Source: Poecilobothrus nobilitatus
Taxonomy: Eukaryota; Arthropoda; Insecta; Diptera; Dolichopodidae
NCBI GenBank assembly: GCA_947095535.1
Contig: OX352773.1
Location: 205,860,093 to 205,924,092 of the forward strand
Reading direction: 5' to 3'
Length of the DNA: 64,000 bases
This document shows positions 12,070 to 24,670 of this stretch, one piece after another. A program made the translations under genes and the position numbers. The notes under the pieces were generated by a model. That model worked only from the letters and a program-made list of their open reading frames with translations. It made no database searches and was not told the origin of the DNA. How positions within the stretch are numbered: position 1 is the first letter of the stretch; each line of letters opens with the position of its first letter.

Positions 12070-14398
12070 TTTAAAGAATCAACTTATAATACCATTTTTA
12101 ACATATTTATATGGTTACTTGTTATATGATTACTTAAATTAAGTATTTCAAAGTAAAATCTATTTTTTAATTATATATTTTTAAAATGTTATATACAATT
12201 TTTTTTAATTTTCAGTTGAAGAGTTCTTGTAGCAAAACCTTTTCTGTCTTGTTAAATAAGCAGAATCAAAATTCATTTTTTACGTAAGTAATTGAAAAAC
12301 TTTAAAATAATTTTAATCGTTTTGAATGATTACTTTATTATGATCATGGCAATACTTTTAAAATTTTAACTTTAAAAATATTATTTTGTTATTGTTATTA
12401 TAATCTTTAAAATCTAAATTTTAAAAATGTAATAGTAATAATAATTATTATTCATTAATTAAGAGTATAAATTGCATATAATTAATTTTTATGGTTAAAT
12501 TTTAATCAATTATACATAATTACTTGTTACTTGTATGATCAATTACTAATTAAATGATAATTTATTTATATAATTTTTATATTAATTATACAAACATTTT
12601 ATATTATAATTATAAAAAATGAGGTAATGATTACTAATATAAATTATTAAATGAAATAATGTTTCTATGATAAGTAAATATCATTGGTAAGTAAACATTT
12701 TATATAATGTTCAATTTATATTAACCATTTCTTCAACTTAAGACTTAACCTTAAATTTTTAAGGTCAAGTGTGGGTCTAACTATCGTGATATTGAAAGGG
12801 TTCAAAAAATACACGACTTGCTTGGGCTAATCATGATCTTAATTATGGTTCAATCCGATATATCTTCTGTTTTGTGTAGCTTAACTTTCTTTGATTAACT
12901 TAAATTTACTCCGTGATGCCGTTTAGAACAAATGTTATATATGAAAAATTCAAACACTTTGAGACGAACTTAATTTTTGAGCTCTTTGATATAAACGTTA
13001 ACAAACCAACACTAAGAGTCAGATTTTAAGCGAGCATGATTAATCTCGCATGCCCTAGCTCGCATTTGTTAACCCATAAGTGATTGCTTTTTTTTTTAGA
13101 GTTTTAGTTTAGAAACAGAGAGTTATCGTTAGAGTTAGAGTTTAGTTTTTAACTTTAATTTAACATCACTAAGTCACTAAAATTAATTAAGCAGTTTAAT
13201 AAGTACTTTGGAGTCTAGTAATTTTTTTAACCATTAAACTAACACTTAAGTAAACTATAACTAAAAATAAGTTTGCGGTAATACTTAAAAATAAATAATA
13301 AATTTTCTTTTTAATTGATGCAAGATGTTCTGAGGCATAACAATTTTCTATTATTGAAATAAAAAATATCAATTAATTTGTTTAGTTATGTATAAGCTGA
13401 TCTGGTCATTTAAAGTTGGAATAACAAGTTTTTTTTTTTTAAGATTTTTTTATGCAATTTTATATATCGTAAGGAATTATATAAATTAGTTAACATTAAT
13501 AATTACTTGGCTATAATTTAAAGATTATATTTATAATTTTTTCTTATCAATAACTTATACTATAATTTATTTATTGATTACGAAAATTATTAAGTCGGAT
13601 AATTAAAAAAAATATATACAATATAAATTAAATATTTTATTTTAAAACAGTTATAATAAAGAATGCCTGTCTGGTGTGATAAAGTTGGCACGCTTAAAAG
13701 ATTTGAATTATTTTTCAATTTAAAATTTTTTTCATTATTGTGTACATTCCAATCACAGACTTTAGTCTTAAAGTGCCTAAACCTTTAAAAAGAGATTCTT
13801 TTAAAACAGAACTGACAATCATTTAAGTACGCATGTGAAATAATAAAAAAATTAATTAAATTCACATTTTTAACACCAATTTTGTTTAAGTATAAAATAA
13901 AAGGAAATATTTTTATTACACGTTTTTTTATTTTTATTTTTTATTAGTAACCTTGATATGAAAAATTTTATTATTTTATTGTTATAATTTTTTTCTTAAT
14001 CTATAATATGTAGCCTAATGAAGGTGAATTGTTTTTGAATTTTTTTGTACTCATGTATATATAAATGTTTTTGATAACGGTATTATTATGTATCTCTTTC
14101 TTTTTACGTTTTTATAAATTCTTTTCAACTCTAAGTGTTTCAAGGATATTTCAAAAAAATTTATAAGTTTACTTAAGTTAGAAGCGTAGATCTAATGGTT
14201 TACAATGATAATGTTATTCGGAACAGTCAATATCGAAACTATGTCATGCGTCAATATTTTATTAATAAGATTATTTGATTTATTCAATATAAGATAAAAC
14301 TTACGTATGTACGTAATACTTTCTAGTAAATTACCAAACAATATCAAAGGGTTCCCATTAAATGTTGATCAAAAATAAAACTTCAAATCAAAAACAAA
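12070..14398. other. AT-rich DNA with one unexplained less AT-rich patch
   Basis: About 12755-13085 is clearly richer in G and C than its surroundings and contains GCGAGCATGATTAATCTCGC and two AGCTCGCA/GCTCGCAT-like words near 13030-13065. I could not match it to any family elsewhere in the window or read a coding frame through it. The rest is featureless. Confidence 0.45.
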
Positions 14399-15075
14399 AC
14401 AAGGCAGAATGTAAACCAACAATTTTAAAAGAGACACATTTTTCAAAACACAATCTATACAGTTTAGAATAAAAAAAAAAATGTGACAAATAAAGAGAAA
14501 CTTTCTTCAACTTCAAGGAAATCCTATATAATTAGAAAGAACCATTTTACATATGTAAAATTATATTGTTGAAGCTTTTAATTTTTCCGTTTTATTTTGA
14601 AAAAAAAAAAATGTATAGGTACTTAAGTTACAGGCGTCTAAGGAAAATTTTAATTCTCTGGCACTAATAGCTTTTAAATAGAGAGTCGTATAAAAAAATT
14701 TTCTGAGGTGAATTATGCTAATTCTTCTCTTAAAATTTAAAGCTTTTATCTAAAAGAGTTTTGGAGATATGAAGACAATAAAATCTTGGAAAATTTTGTG
14801 TTCCCATAATGATAAATTTAAATACTAAAATTTCACACTTTTATTTATAAGGGTTGCGGAAATATGAAGACAGCAAAATCTCGAAAAATTTTATGTTCAC
14901 ATAACGGTAAATTTAAAAATATATGTATAATTTTGATACTCACTAATAAAGACAAATCCTGTTGTCTGGCGTTTTGAGAGATGAAAATATGTAAAGCAGA
15001 ACCTAAGATATACGTATTAAAAAAATGGGCCTTTTCAAAATTTGAAAGGGAATTCCTGGCTTAAAACGAAAATAT
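14399..15075 (+). repeat. Family A dispersed repeat, copy A2
   Basis: Begins with ACAAGGCAGAATGTAAACC and follows copy A1 block by block up to GCAGAACCTAAGATATACG at about 14997. It then decays without reaching the ACGG stretch and hairpin. It carries an internal duplication: the segment with GGAGATATGAAGACAATAAA at about 14763 recurs with GGAAATATGAAGACAGCAAA at about 14853, and both run on to the ATAATGGTAAATTTAAA-like block. This points to replication slippage or unequal exchange within the element. Confidence 0.72.
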
Positions 15076-17085
15076 ATTACAGATTTTAAAGTTTTTAATT
15101 TTTTTTGTCCGAAAAGTTCGTTAATTAAAAAATTACCCTCTGTTCAAATAATTTATTCGTATTTAATCTAATTTAATTAAAAATTTAAACAACTTACATA
15201 TACAATTTCCAATGTTAATTTTAAAAATTATAGATAATTTTATTTATATAGATTATCTGTTTTAATAATTATTGTTTAATTAACCAAATGTAATATCAGA
15301 TAATCAATTAAATTATTATAGGACAAATATATAAACCAAACAATTTAACCTATAAAACAATTCAGTTTATGTTTTAAAACAAAAACAAAATCATTTTAAA
15401 CTATTAAACTAATGAAATAAATTAACTAATAAACATTGTATGCTAAAATGATTAATTATAGTGCCAATTTACAGTGGGAATCAAAACTAAAGCACTCTCA
15501 ATGAAAGTTACTCAAGTAATTACTCAAGTTAAATGGAGTTTACCATTCTGCTCTTCTAAACAAATGTGGGGCAATTGTGGCAATTGTCTAAATGTATTAA
15601 GCATTTTCATTTAATTAAGAATTTTCTCTGGAATTGTCATATTTGCCGTATGTCATATAATATTGTCATAGCAACAAGGATGTTAATTTTGTGTTAAAAT
15701 TATACAGCGGTACGAAAGTCATACAATAAAAAAAAAAGATGCAGCGGAATGAGCACAATTTTGATATAGCATTGAGTGAACAGTATAAAATTAACATTTC
15801 TAACATTCATCAAAATGTTGAGGTAATTTCACTCTTTTATAGATATCTTGTAGGTAGTGACATTTGCTCTATTAAACTAAAATCCAATATACCTCATATA
15901 GTCTCAAACAATTCCAACATAAAAAGAGAGAGATAGTAAGTGTACTGATTTCTACACAGTGAAAATTCCTAGGTGGTTTGAAACTAGTTATGAACAGTCA
16001 TTCGATGATTACTAAGATGTAGAATATGCTTCCATTAAATTTATTGCCTTCTGTCAGTCTTCTATAATTTGTAACATTTCAAAAAGAACATTTATAGGTT
16101 CGGTTCTAATTTATTCTTCAATTTTCATATACATATATTAACATAATATTAATATAAACATAAATTAGTATACAAAGGAAAACTTTTTTACTGTTTATTT
16201 AGTGTGTTAGGAAAGAGAAGTGATTGATGTCGACATGATTGATTGAAACAAAATCGAGTTTTCCTAAAAATCATTTTTGAGTTTTCTAAATAAGGTTCAA
16301 CATTTGCTAAGTCTAGCTAATTGTCTCTATTTTAATGCTGTCAACTGTACAAGTATAAATATAGGAATAATTAATTACAATATCAAATTATTTTAATTAC
16401 TGACTAACACACCTTTATTTAACCACATTAACAAAAGTTAATTAAATGTCAACTGAATAGTGATTATCCTTTTTTTTTTGTTTTCTATTATAGTTTAAAT
16501 TAAATAATTAAAGTGATGTACATCATTATTAATAAATTAAGGTGATATTATCTATTTATTGTCAATAAATCAATTTTTTTTTCTTTTTGAAATCAAAATA
16601 TGATGATATGATCAGTAAAAAGTAAATAATAATTTTGATGTAATGGAAATTGTAAGTTTAAAAAATATTGAAATTGAAAACAAAACAGCAGTTAAAAACA
16701 AGACCATGTTCTATTTCTAAATAAATTTTTATAGTAAAGTTATTTCTCTTTCTTTTTTAAAGGAATTTGATTTTTGTTTTTGGTCATTGTTCAACAGTGT
16801 AAGTTAATAAAACTATCTGCAGTAGATACATGTTGAAAAGAGAAAAAAAGCATGACAGCAATATGGGTATATTTTGGCTTGGATACGGTGTAGTACCAAT
16901 AAGTTAACAATATATTCTTATAATTTAGATATATTATTAATATTCAATATTCAATAATTACTAAGTCGGGCAGTTCTCTATTTACTTATTACCTCTACAA
17001 TTCTATTTGCATATATTTTGTTATAATTTTATATTTAAGTTACTAGGAAAACATTTATGATATTTTCAGGAGATAAAGAAAAAGT
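15076..17085. other. AT-rich DNA without recognisable features
   Basis: The 65-codon frame at 15739-15936 has no recognisable motif and no typical exon signals. It is not called. Confidence 0.5.
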
Positions 17086-17470
17086 TATGTAAAACTGTTG
17101 CAACAAAAAGGAGTTTTTTTTTATCATGGATTCCTATCTCCAGAGCCCGGCGACGGCTAGATTTAACCTCAAAAGTGAAAAATATAACAATTATATTATG
17201 CTATGCACAAATTGAAGGCTCTGATCAGAAAGAGAAAACTGGTTTTTCTATGTCCACGTCAGCACATAATATGATGAGGCGGCTAAAGCCGATATTAAAA
17301 TCATTTTGGAAATAATTTAAAAGCATTATTGGCACAGAAAATAACTGTATATAACGGTATCGATATAATGGGAAAACACGTCAGCTTATCAGAATAAAAA
17401 ACAAGAATGGTGAATTATACTTATAGATTTCTGTTACTCGCGACGGAACTTTTTTTTGCTATAAAATAAA
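17086..17470 (+). pseudogene. LINE endonuclease domain relic
   Basis: Part of the apurinic/apyrimidinic-type endonuclease of a non-LTR retrotransposon, which nicks target DNA to prime reverse transcription. Reading from about 17148, one frame gives RRRLDLTSKVKNITIILCYA, matching the strand that normally ends in CYAP in this family. After a frameshift near 17240, another frame gives FYVHVST and then YDEAAKADIKIILE. The first frame resumes with SIIGTENN and later NGKTRQ, NKNGELYL. The order fits the ...GDFNAKIGTENN...MGKHG...NENGELLLDFC pattern of these enzymes, but the catalytic GDFN motif is lost (LE-IIxK). In-frame stops and at least two frameshifts make it dead. It is probably the same broad LINE group as the reverse-transcriptase relic at 58886 (inference). 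Confidence 0.8.
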
Positions 17471-17479
17471 TAACAAAAT

Positions 17480-18544
17480 GATATGTCTTCATTCGCTTCA
17501 TTAAAGTAAATTTGTTACAGAGGATTCTGAATTCCTTGATTGTTAATTCATGAATGTTAATTCATTATGTATATCCGTGTTTGTTTTAGAGTATTTTCGA
17601 ACCAATAATTTATAAAAATTTTAAATAAATTAAGCTTTCAAAAATTAAAGACAAATTTTCAATTTTAAGTGTATTTTGTGTAATTTTGTTAAGAAAATTA
17701 TTTTTATTTTACAAATTACCCAAAATTACCCAAAATTTATATCCGTTATATTATGAACTTTAAGTTAAATCTATTTATCTGTTAAATTGATTTAAATTTA
17801 ATAAATAATGGAATACTTAAACGCACACGCTTTTATATTTAAAGTGTATTATTGTCTAAGAAAGTAAATTTTTTTTTTACTTTGGAAATTTTATATGGAT
17901 AAAATTTCAATGAAATTTATCAATAAAATAAAATGAAATATAAAATAAATATGGAGTACATGGCGCTTTTTTTTTTATATTAAAATTTGTTTTTTCTTTT
18001 TTAATAAAGTGAAATATGATTTCAATATTATATTATTTATATTGAAATAATACCATGGATTACATATTAGTCGAGTATTCAGACTTATTAAAATGTGTAT
18101 AAAATTTTTTGATTTCATGAGATTTTAAACATAAATTCCAAAAAAATAAAAAAATAAAAAAATTTTGTAATAATTAAATTTCTCAACTTCTGAACTTCTC
18201 AAAAAAAGCGATAATAAATATAGAATTTCAATTATGTACATAACAATTTTTATATGATGATGATATTTCAAATATTTTGCTTTATTTAAATTGAGTAATT
18301 TATGGAATTCTCATGTTTCCTTAAGCAAATATTAAAATATTAAAGAAAAGAAATTGTATTTCCTTATGTTTTTCTTTAATTTTTTTTTTTTTTAATTAAT
18401 GAAAATATAATTTATTAAAAAAATAAAAAATATTATATTGTATTTAAAGATATCATTTAACAGATTGTGCCAATCGAATATCATATATCATATGTATTTT
18501 TATTTTAAGTCTTATATAACATCTGATATTTTACTTATATCAAT
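17480..18544. other. AT-rich DNA without recognisable features
   Basis: No coding, RNA or repeat signal seen. A short continuation of the LINE at 17086 is possible up to about 17530 but cannot be read. Confidence 0.5.
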
Positions 18545-18740
18545 CAAGGTCTGTCCGTCAAGACAGATCAAGGTCTGCCGTCCGTCCGTCTATACCATTA
18601 CCAATAAAGCAATGAAATATTAACCATCGGTTGTAGGTCTGATAAAAAAATTAATGTTGTAAAACAACCTTTTCATATTGCCCTATCCATTACGAAGCTA
18701 CAGCCCTATTTCCAAATGTATTAACCTAAGGTTCTACGAA

Positions 18741-19296
18741 GTAATTTTTTTGTTTTTTCTAAGGAAGTTGGGAGTCTTCCAAAGACACCAAGAATTTCCC
18801 CTTGGTGGTGGCAGATTCTTACTGATTTAACCCACCTTCCCCTTTAGCCAATATAATGGGATAAAACGCTTATCTGCTAACGCTTATCTGCTAAGTACAT
18901 TGTCTAGGGAGTAGTGATATAGGCAAGGATAGGTAATAGGATGCGGAAACATTGAATTGTGAGTGGAACTCTAAAGAAACAATGAATCCACTTATTATTA
19001 TTACTATTTTGCTTTGCTTTACTATTTAACAGTAACTATAACCGTTACAACAGTTGCAACATGCAGTAATATATAACAACTTACTGCATGAGGTAATTAT
19101 TGAGGGCAACCCCCACTGTCACTGTAGCAGATATTATTATTGGTATTAGTATTACTTATTAATATTATTATTATTTTATTACAGAATCAGGGCCATCAGT
19201 GGCTTACAACGTGCAGTAGTATATAACATCTGCTTGCATGATATAACCATAGATAGCTCCACTGAAATAGCTATTATTATTATTATTATTATTATA
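18741..19296 (-). mobile_element. Nested insertion: LINE 3'-tail fragment (copy 3) with internal duplication
   Basis: On the minus strand the 3' end is CTTTGGAAGACTCCCAAC followed by an A-rich run (T-run at about 18744-18757), and before that CAGTAAGAATCTGCCACCACC; both match the LINE tail family. The upstream half contains two diverged copies of GCAACATGCAGTAATATATAAC at about 19054 and 19206 (spacing 152 bp), separated by ATT-rich sequence. The right edge is an (ATT)n run at 19272-19295. A simple repeat at the far edge could be part of the element or a slippage product at the insertion site. Confidence 0.6.
19272..19295. repeat. (ATT)n microsatellite
   Basis: About eight ATT units at the right edge of the nested insertion. 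Shorter interrupted (ATT)n tracts also occur near 18990 and 19130-19180. Confidence 0.85.
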
Positions 19297-19818
19297 CAAT
19301 ATAAAACGCTATAAGATAGGAACTTTTCTTAAGGAAAACCTTACCTTTATAAAATAATATCAAAATTATACAATGTTTTACAATTTACTATTTAAATTTA
19401 CCGTTATATGAGACAAAATTTTGCAAGTTTTTTCTTCCTTCATAACTCCGGCACGTTTTAAGTTAGAACCTTAAAATTATAATAGATGTAAGATCTTAAG
19501 AACTATTAGAGCTCAAAAATTGAAATTTTCTTATTTTTAGACACTTGTAACTTAGGCACCTGTATACATTTTTTCAAAAGAAAAGATGAAAATTAAAGTT
19601 TGAACTGTATAATTTTACATGTGTTAATGGTTTTTTTTAATTATGTAGAGTCCCTTTAAAATTGATGAAAGTGTCCTATTATTTTTCACATTTTTTCTTA
19701 TTATATGAAATTCTAAGAACATTTTCAAATTTTGATGCAAGTCACAATTCTAAACAGTTTGTATTGTCTTTTGGAAAATGTGCCTCTTTAAAAACTATCA
19801 TTTTACATTCTGCCTTGT

Positions 19819-22558
19819 TTTTTAGATTTGATTTGTTTTCAAATTTTAGTTTTTCTTTTTTTTCAAAGTATTTCAACTAATCATTAGAAATTTTTTCTAA
19901 ACCAAATAGACTACAAATTAATTTTATTGCCCTTTCTTTTAAAGCCAAATCTTGATTATTTGAACCAACACACTTCTATTAATTTAATGATTATTAAAAT
20001 ATTGTATAAGTATAAATTTTTCTTATATAAAGTGAAAAATATTTGAAAAAAGTCACATTTTCATTAAAATTTAATTTAATTTTAATAATTTTGAAACATT
20101 TGAATGACTCAAGTGGTTTAAGAAACGATAAGCATTGATTTAAATGTGTCTATGAAACATATAAACACTCTTTATTGGTTTTTACTTATTTTCTTGACTC
20201 ATTCGCTTATCGTTTTGGTTTAGTTTGCAATAAATGTGCAGGGTCAATATCTGTCTGTGAAAGGTAACAAAAACGGAATGGGATATACATATAGAATAGG
20301 TGAATGAACTTACAATATATTTTAAAAAATATAATAATATAAAATTTTCATATCTTTCTTCAAGTATATACATAACATAACAAATTTACTCATGAGTCAA
20401 CATAAAAAAGTGTAAATTATCAGTTTTCAAATAAATATGATTTTCACAAGAATTTACATATCATTTTTACATTTTCATAAATTATACTTAAATTTTTTTT
20501 TTTTTAACAAAATTAAAAATGTTTGAAAGTGAGTTATTTTCTTCTTCTGTAATGAATAACAAATTCAGCGTAGTATCAGTGATTTTAGTAAATACTGGTG
20601 ACTTCAGTAAATACAAGTGAATTCTTTAAATAGGAGCAAACTTCAGTAAAAGGAGATAAAAGAAACTTCAGCGCCCAATATAAATCAAATAATTAGGGTT
20701 CAGCCATTGACAGATGATTTGCTAAAAGAGACAACAGTGAATTGTATGGTTTGACATTTGCATTATATTTTCAAGTCAGAGAACTAATTAAATTTCATTA
20801 TATACTCTGAAGTTTCTGAGAATAAATGAAAATTCCATGTGTTCTTAATGTTAATAATAATATTTTTAATATCAAAAATAAAAACATTTTTTTATTTTTA
20901 TTATCATATAATCAAATTAAAATTAAATATGTGTTAAATTGAAAATTTAAGAAATTTTTCACAATTTTGACAAGATTAAATTATATTCTTATGAAATGTT
21001 TTTAAAATGAAACTATTATAAATATATAAAAAATTGTACTTGTTAACAATTTTTTATTTGAATTTCTTGGCAAATGTCTGTAGAGAGAGAGAGAGATTAT
21101 TCACAATAGAGATTATTCTTGCAAATGGAACCATATTTTTTTTTTCGTTTCTTGAAAAAAAATTTATAATAAATTTTTTTTTTCTAGTACTAAATTTTTT
21201 AGGATTTAAGTCTGACAGTCTCTACTTTTTACTACAAATATTTTCACATCTAAACTAATGTAAAATAAAAAAAAACTTATTTAGAATGAAAATTCCAATG
21301 GTTGCATAAATTTGATTTCTATTTAATTTTGATGAAGGTACATCATCATTTGATATGTGTACATCATCATTTAATATATAGGTACATAAACATTTTATAT
21401 AGGTTATCATTTTCTATACCTATAAATTTAGTGGATTATTTTAAATTTGGTATCTACTTGTTTCAATTTCTACTCATTATTCTACAAAGAAAAAAGGAAA
21501 ATCAAAAAGCGAAAAATTTTTCAATCGGCAATTGAACAGAAGCCAGAGTTTAAAAAGAAATCATTATAAATGAAGAATTGTTCATATACGAAATTCTTGC
21601 ATACTTTTGGGAGAAAATTTTAATTTATTTTTGTGTTAAATGTTAATTTTTTTATAATTGAACAACTATTACTCTGAAAACTGTATAAATTTTACTGCGT
21701 ATTTAAAAAAAAAAAAATAATGATTTTCATAAATTATAATTTAATATCAGATTACAGGACCAGATGCACATTCTTTCAATTTGTTTTATAATATGATTAT
21801 AAGAAATTATGAAATGTATTGTTATATTCTGGACTAAAATGTATCGCATTGTCATTTTTTGGATTGAACGCATATCTATAACAAAGAAAAGTAATTTCAT
21901 TTTACTTTTAAAATGTTAAAATAACTTTTCACATTTCTTAAAGATGTTGTATGACATTTTATTACGTATTTTTTTTTTATTTTTAAAGGACATCATATTT
22001 GTTTATCCATTTAATGTTTTGTTATCATTTAGTAAATTAGTAAATTTTCTTAAAAAAAATATTTTTTGCATGAGTGTCGTGCTTTTTTATTTATAATACT
22101 AGATTTATATAAAAACTTTTTAAAAAAATTTTCTTCTTACGTTTCGTAAGAATTTTATTATTATTTTTGAAAAATTATAATTATATTTCCTTATGTTTTA
22201 TAATGTTTTTAGAGTGAAACTGTAGAGATTTGGGCTTTTCAAGCCGCTTTAGATTCCAAATTAATTTTTATCACTTTTAAACTTACCCATATCTTTTTAA
22301 TGAAAATTATATTACTTACGTTTTAATATTATAATTTTAAGTTGTTATTATGTTTTAATATTTTTTTCTTTCATTTTCCTCTATTCGTAAAAATTTTACT
22401 TCGTGCTTCCATTTGTGACTTTTATTCTAGCGTTAAACTGGTTACCGGTAGTTACCGCGTATTGACACTTAAAATTTAAGTGTGTTGCTATACATGTTAA
22501 GTTGGGGGATGTATTACTTTGCAAAATTCAGATGATATCTATTTCTCCTATAAGTCCA
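19819..22558. other. AT-rich DNA with two tiny tandem repeats
   Basis: Around 20575-20665 the motif (A/G)TGACTTCAGTAAATAC recurs about four times in degenerate form. At 21340-21382 GTACATCATCATTT(G/A)ATAT is present twice, 21 bp apart. Nothing else is supported; the open frames at 20182 (-), 21034 (+) and 21302 (+) are low complexity. Confidence 0.5.
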
Positions 22559-23127
22559 CTTATCAAAAACTAACAATGCAAAAAATCAAGTAACAAATTT
22601 CTCACTTAAAAAATTTCCAATTCGCCAATATCCATTTTTCTAAAGAAAGAAAATCTTTCTTTAGTAAAGACTTTATGTAGAGTTAAATTAATGTGTTAAA
22701 ACTGTTGAAAATTTGTTGTCTTTGAACTAGGATGTTGATGTTGATATTGAGATTTTGAACTAGGATGGATTTCATATTTAGTTACAAGTCATGATTTAGC
22801 AGAAGTTTGGCGGCGGCACCCAATTGCAATTAAGAAAGATTTCAAAATATGTCTAAATATGTATGTATATGCGAGATTTTGAATTAGGAGGTATTTTAAA
22901 CTTGGTTGCAAAATTAGTGTTATACGCCTTTTACAGAATATATGTATGTTTACTTAATATCCCCCTATACATATATACACTTATGTTATTTGATGTTATT
23001 TGAAAATTTATGAAAAGGATGTTTTGCAAAGTAAAAATTTGATATCTACCCTTTTTGACAAATGCGTTTTTGCGAAACGAGTTTTTTGCCAAGTGATTGT
23101 TTGCAATGTGATGTTTACAATGTGAGT
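22559..23127. mobile_element. Foldback-like element, copy D1
   Basis: The right end (23045-23127, read on the minus strand) is a run of about 15-bp units of the form xxATTGCAAACAATC, TTGGCAAAAAACTC, TTTCGCAAAAACGC, TTTGTCAAAAA. The left end (22559-22640) has similarly spaced CAATGCAAAAAATC, GTAACAAATTTCTC, ACTTAAAAAATTTCC units in the opposite sense. The centre contains GCGAGATTTTGAATTAGGAG at 22871-22890, identical to copy D2 at 25088-25107. Ends made of short inverted tandem repeats are the hallmark of foldback (FB) elements; there is no coding sequence. Assignment to FB proper is inference. Confidence 0.6.
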
Positions 23128-24235
23128 GTAGGTAAACTGCGTTATACCCTGCGTTTTGTTATTAGTCATATATCATGTTAACATTAAAACAAAGTAGATA
23201 GAATAAAATAAATTTTTTGCTTGTTAAGGAGTTTTTAAATCGGTTCTCTATTAAGTAGCTAATAAATTTATAAAAGGAAATTTTGTACCTTAAAAAGTTA
23301 TAAATAAGTTGTTAATGTTTTCCATCAATTTTTATTGTCTGTTAAACTGAACCGCAAATACTGCAATACCCATTTATATTATATTTGAAACTAATAAATT
23401 TAATTTAAGCCATTATACCTTTTCTGAACATTGTTGCATTGCATTAAAAGAGTCTTTTGTTTATTTATTATTTCTGTGTCCCTGTACACTAATTTATTTT
23501 TAAAGGACAAAATAAAATCCTTTCAATGTTAAAAACTAAAAAAAATATTAAATTTACTGACCTTAACTTTGTTGATAATGTTATTTGTGTTGCTTAAAAA
23601 AACTTTTAAACATTATAAAAAAAAAAGAAGTGAAATTTTTTAAAAGCAACTTTCAAAATAATATGTGATTTTCGAAATTTAAAGTGAAAAATTTTTTTAC
23701 TTTGCTAAAAAATAATGTCAGAAACGTGATTGAGATTAAAAATATAAGGTATATTGCATAGTAGGAAAGGAAATATTGCATTGGATAAAAAACTTAAAAA
23801 ACGGATAATGCATAAAGGATGCTAGCAAAATTCATTTTTTTTTTCTATCCATCCTGTTAATCAGTTAATCTAAAATTATAGTTAGAAATATAAAATTTTC
23901 TTTTAGATGCTGTTTCTTATATTAAATGTTATTTAACTGTATAATCCAAGTGACAGGATGTTTTTGCAAATTTAAATTTTCCATTAAAAGTGCAAAACTT
24001 TCAGCTTCCGGTTTTCTTTTTCAACGTTTGATAAACATGATATTTTTTTTCTTTGAACATTTTTTAATATTTAAAAATAGTAAATTTAATGCATAGAATT
24101 TAATTATTTATTCTAACAATGTACAATATGAAATGTTAAATTTTATTTTTTTAAACTTTTTCTGTTGTCATAATTGTGTACTACTTTATACCAATCGCTT
24201 CTTATTTAAGGATAGAAAAATTAAGATTAGAAATA
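23128..24235. other. AT-rich DNA without recognisable features
   Basis: No supported gene, RNA or repeat. Confidence 0.5.
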
Positions 24236-24665
24236 TTAGAAAATATTAGTTTTAATTTTTGCGCTTTGTTTTTGAAAAAAGTTGTCCAAGTTACGGGTAT
24301 CTAAAAATAAGCAATATTCAATTTTTGATCTCTAATAACCATTAAAGAGGGGTGGTGGATAATAACCATTAAAGAGGAGTGGTGAAAAATTTTTTTTTGA
24401 GATCACTTATGCTAAGTTAGCTGTCTGATCTTTCTTCTCTTAAAATTTCAAGGTTCTATTTAAGAACTTTCTGGAGATATGAAAGAATGAAAATCTTACA
24501 ATATTTTGTTTTCACATAACAGTAAATTTAAATACTAAATTGCAAAAAATATCGTGTTGATTGGCGTGTTTAGATTGAAAAAATAATTAGGAGAACTTGA
24601 GATATAGACATTTGAAAATAGGGGAAAATTTTATTAATTTATAGAAAAAAGCATTTTAAATATAG
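24236..24665 (+). repeat. Family A copy A4, 5'-truncated and abutted by a SINE
   Basis: Aligns with the middle and 3' part of copy A1 from the TTAGTTTTAATTTTTGCGC block through CACATAACAGTAAATTTAAA to GAGATATAGACATTTGAAAA, then stops at the head of the SINE at 24671. It contains a local duplication of AATAACCATTAAAGAGG(G/A)G at about 24338 and 24360. The expected 3' ACGG stretch and hairpin are absent on the far side of the SINE, so the SINE may have landed at a pre-existing break or the right flank was lost. Confidence 0.6.
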
Positions 24666-24670
24666 ACAGG

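Larger units (their letters stand above)
18545..19818 (-). repeat. Family A copy A3, split by a nested insertion
   Basis: On the minus strand the copy starts at 19818 (ACAAGGCAGAATGTAAA), runs to about 19297, is interrupted, and resumes at about 18741 with GTAGAACCTTAGG... and GGGCTGTAGCTTCGTAATGG. It ends in a GACGGACGGACGG stretch at about 18550-18592. The two halves are contiguous in copies A1 and A6, which shows that 18741-19296 was inserted later. The 72- and 61-codon plus-strand frames here are antisense chance frames. Confidence 0.78.
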
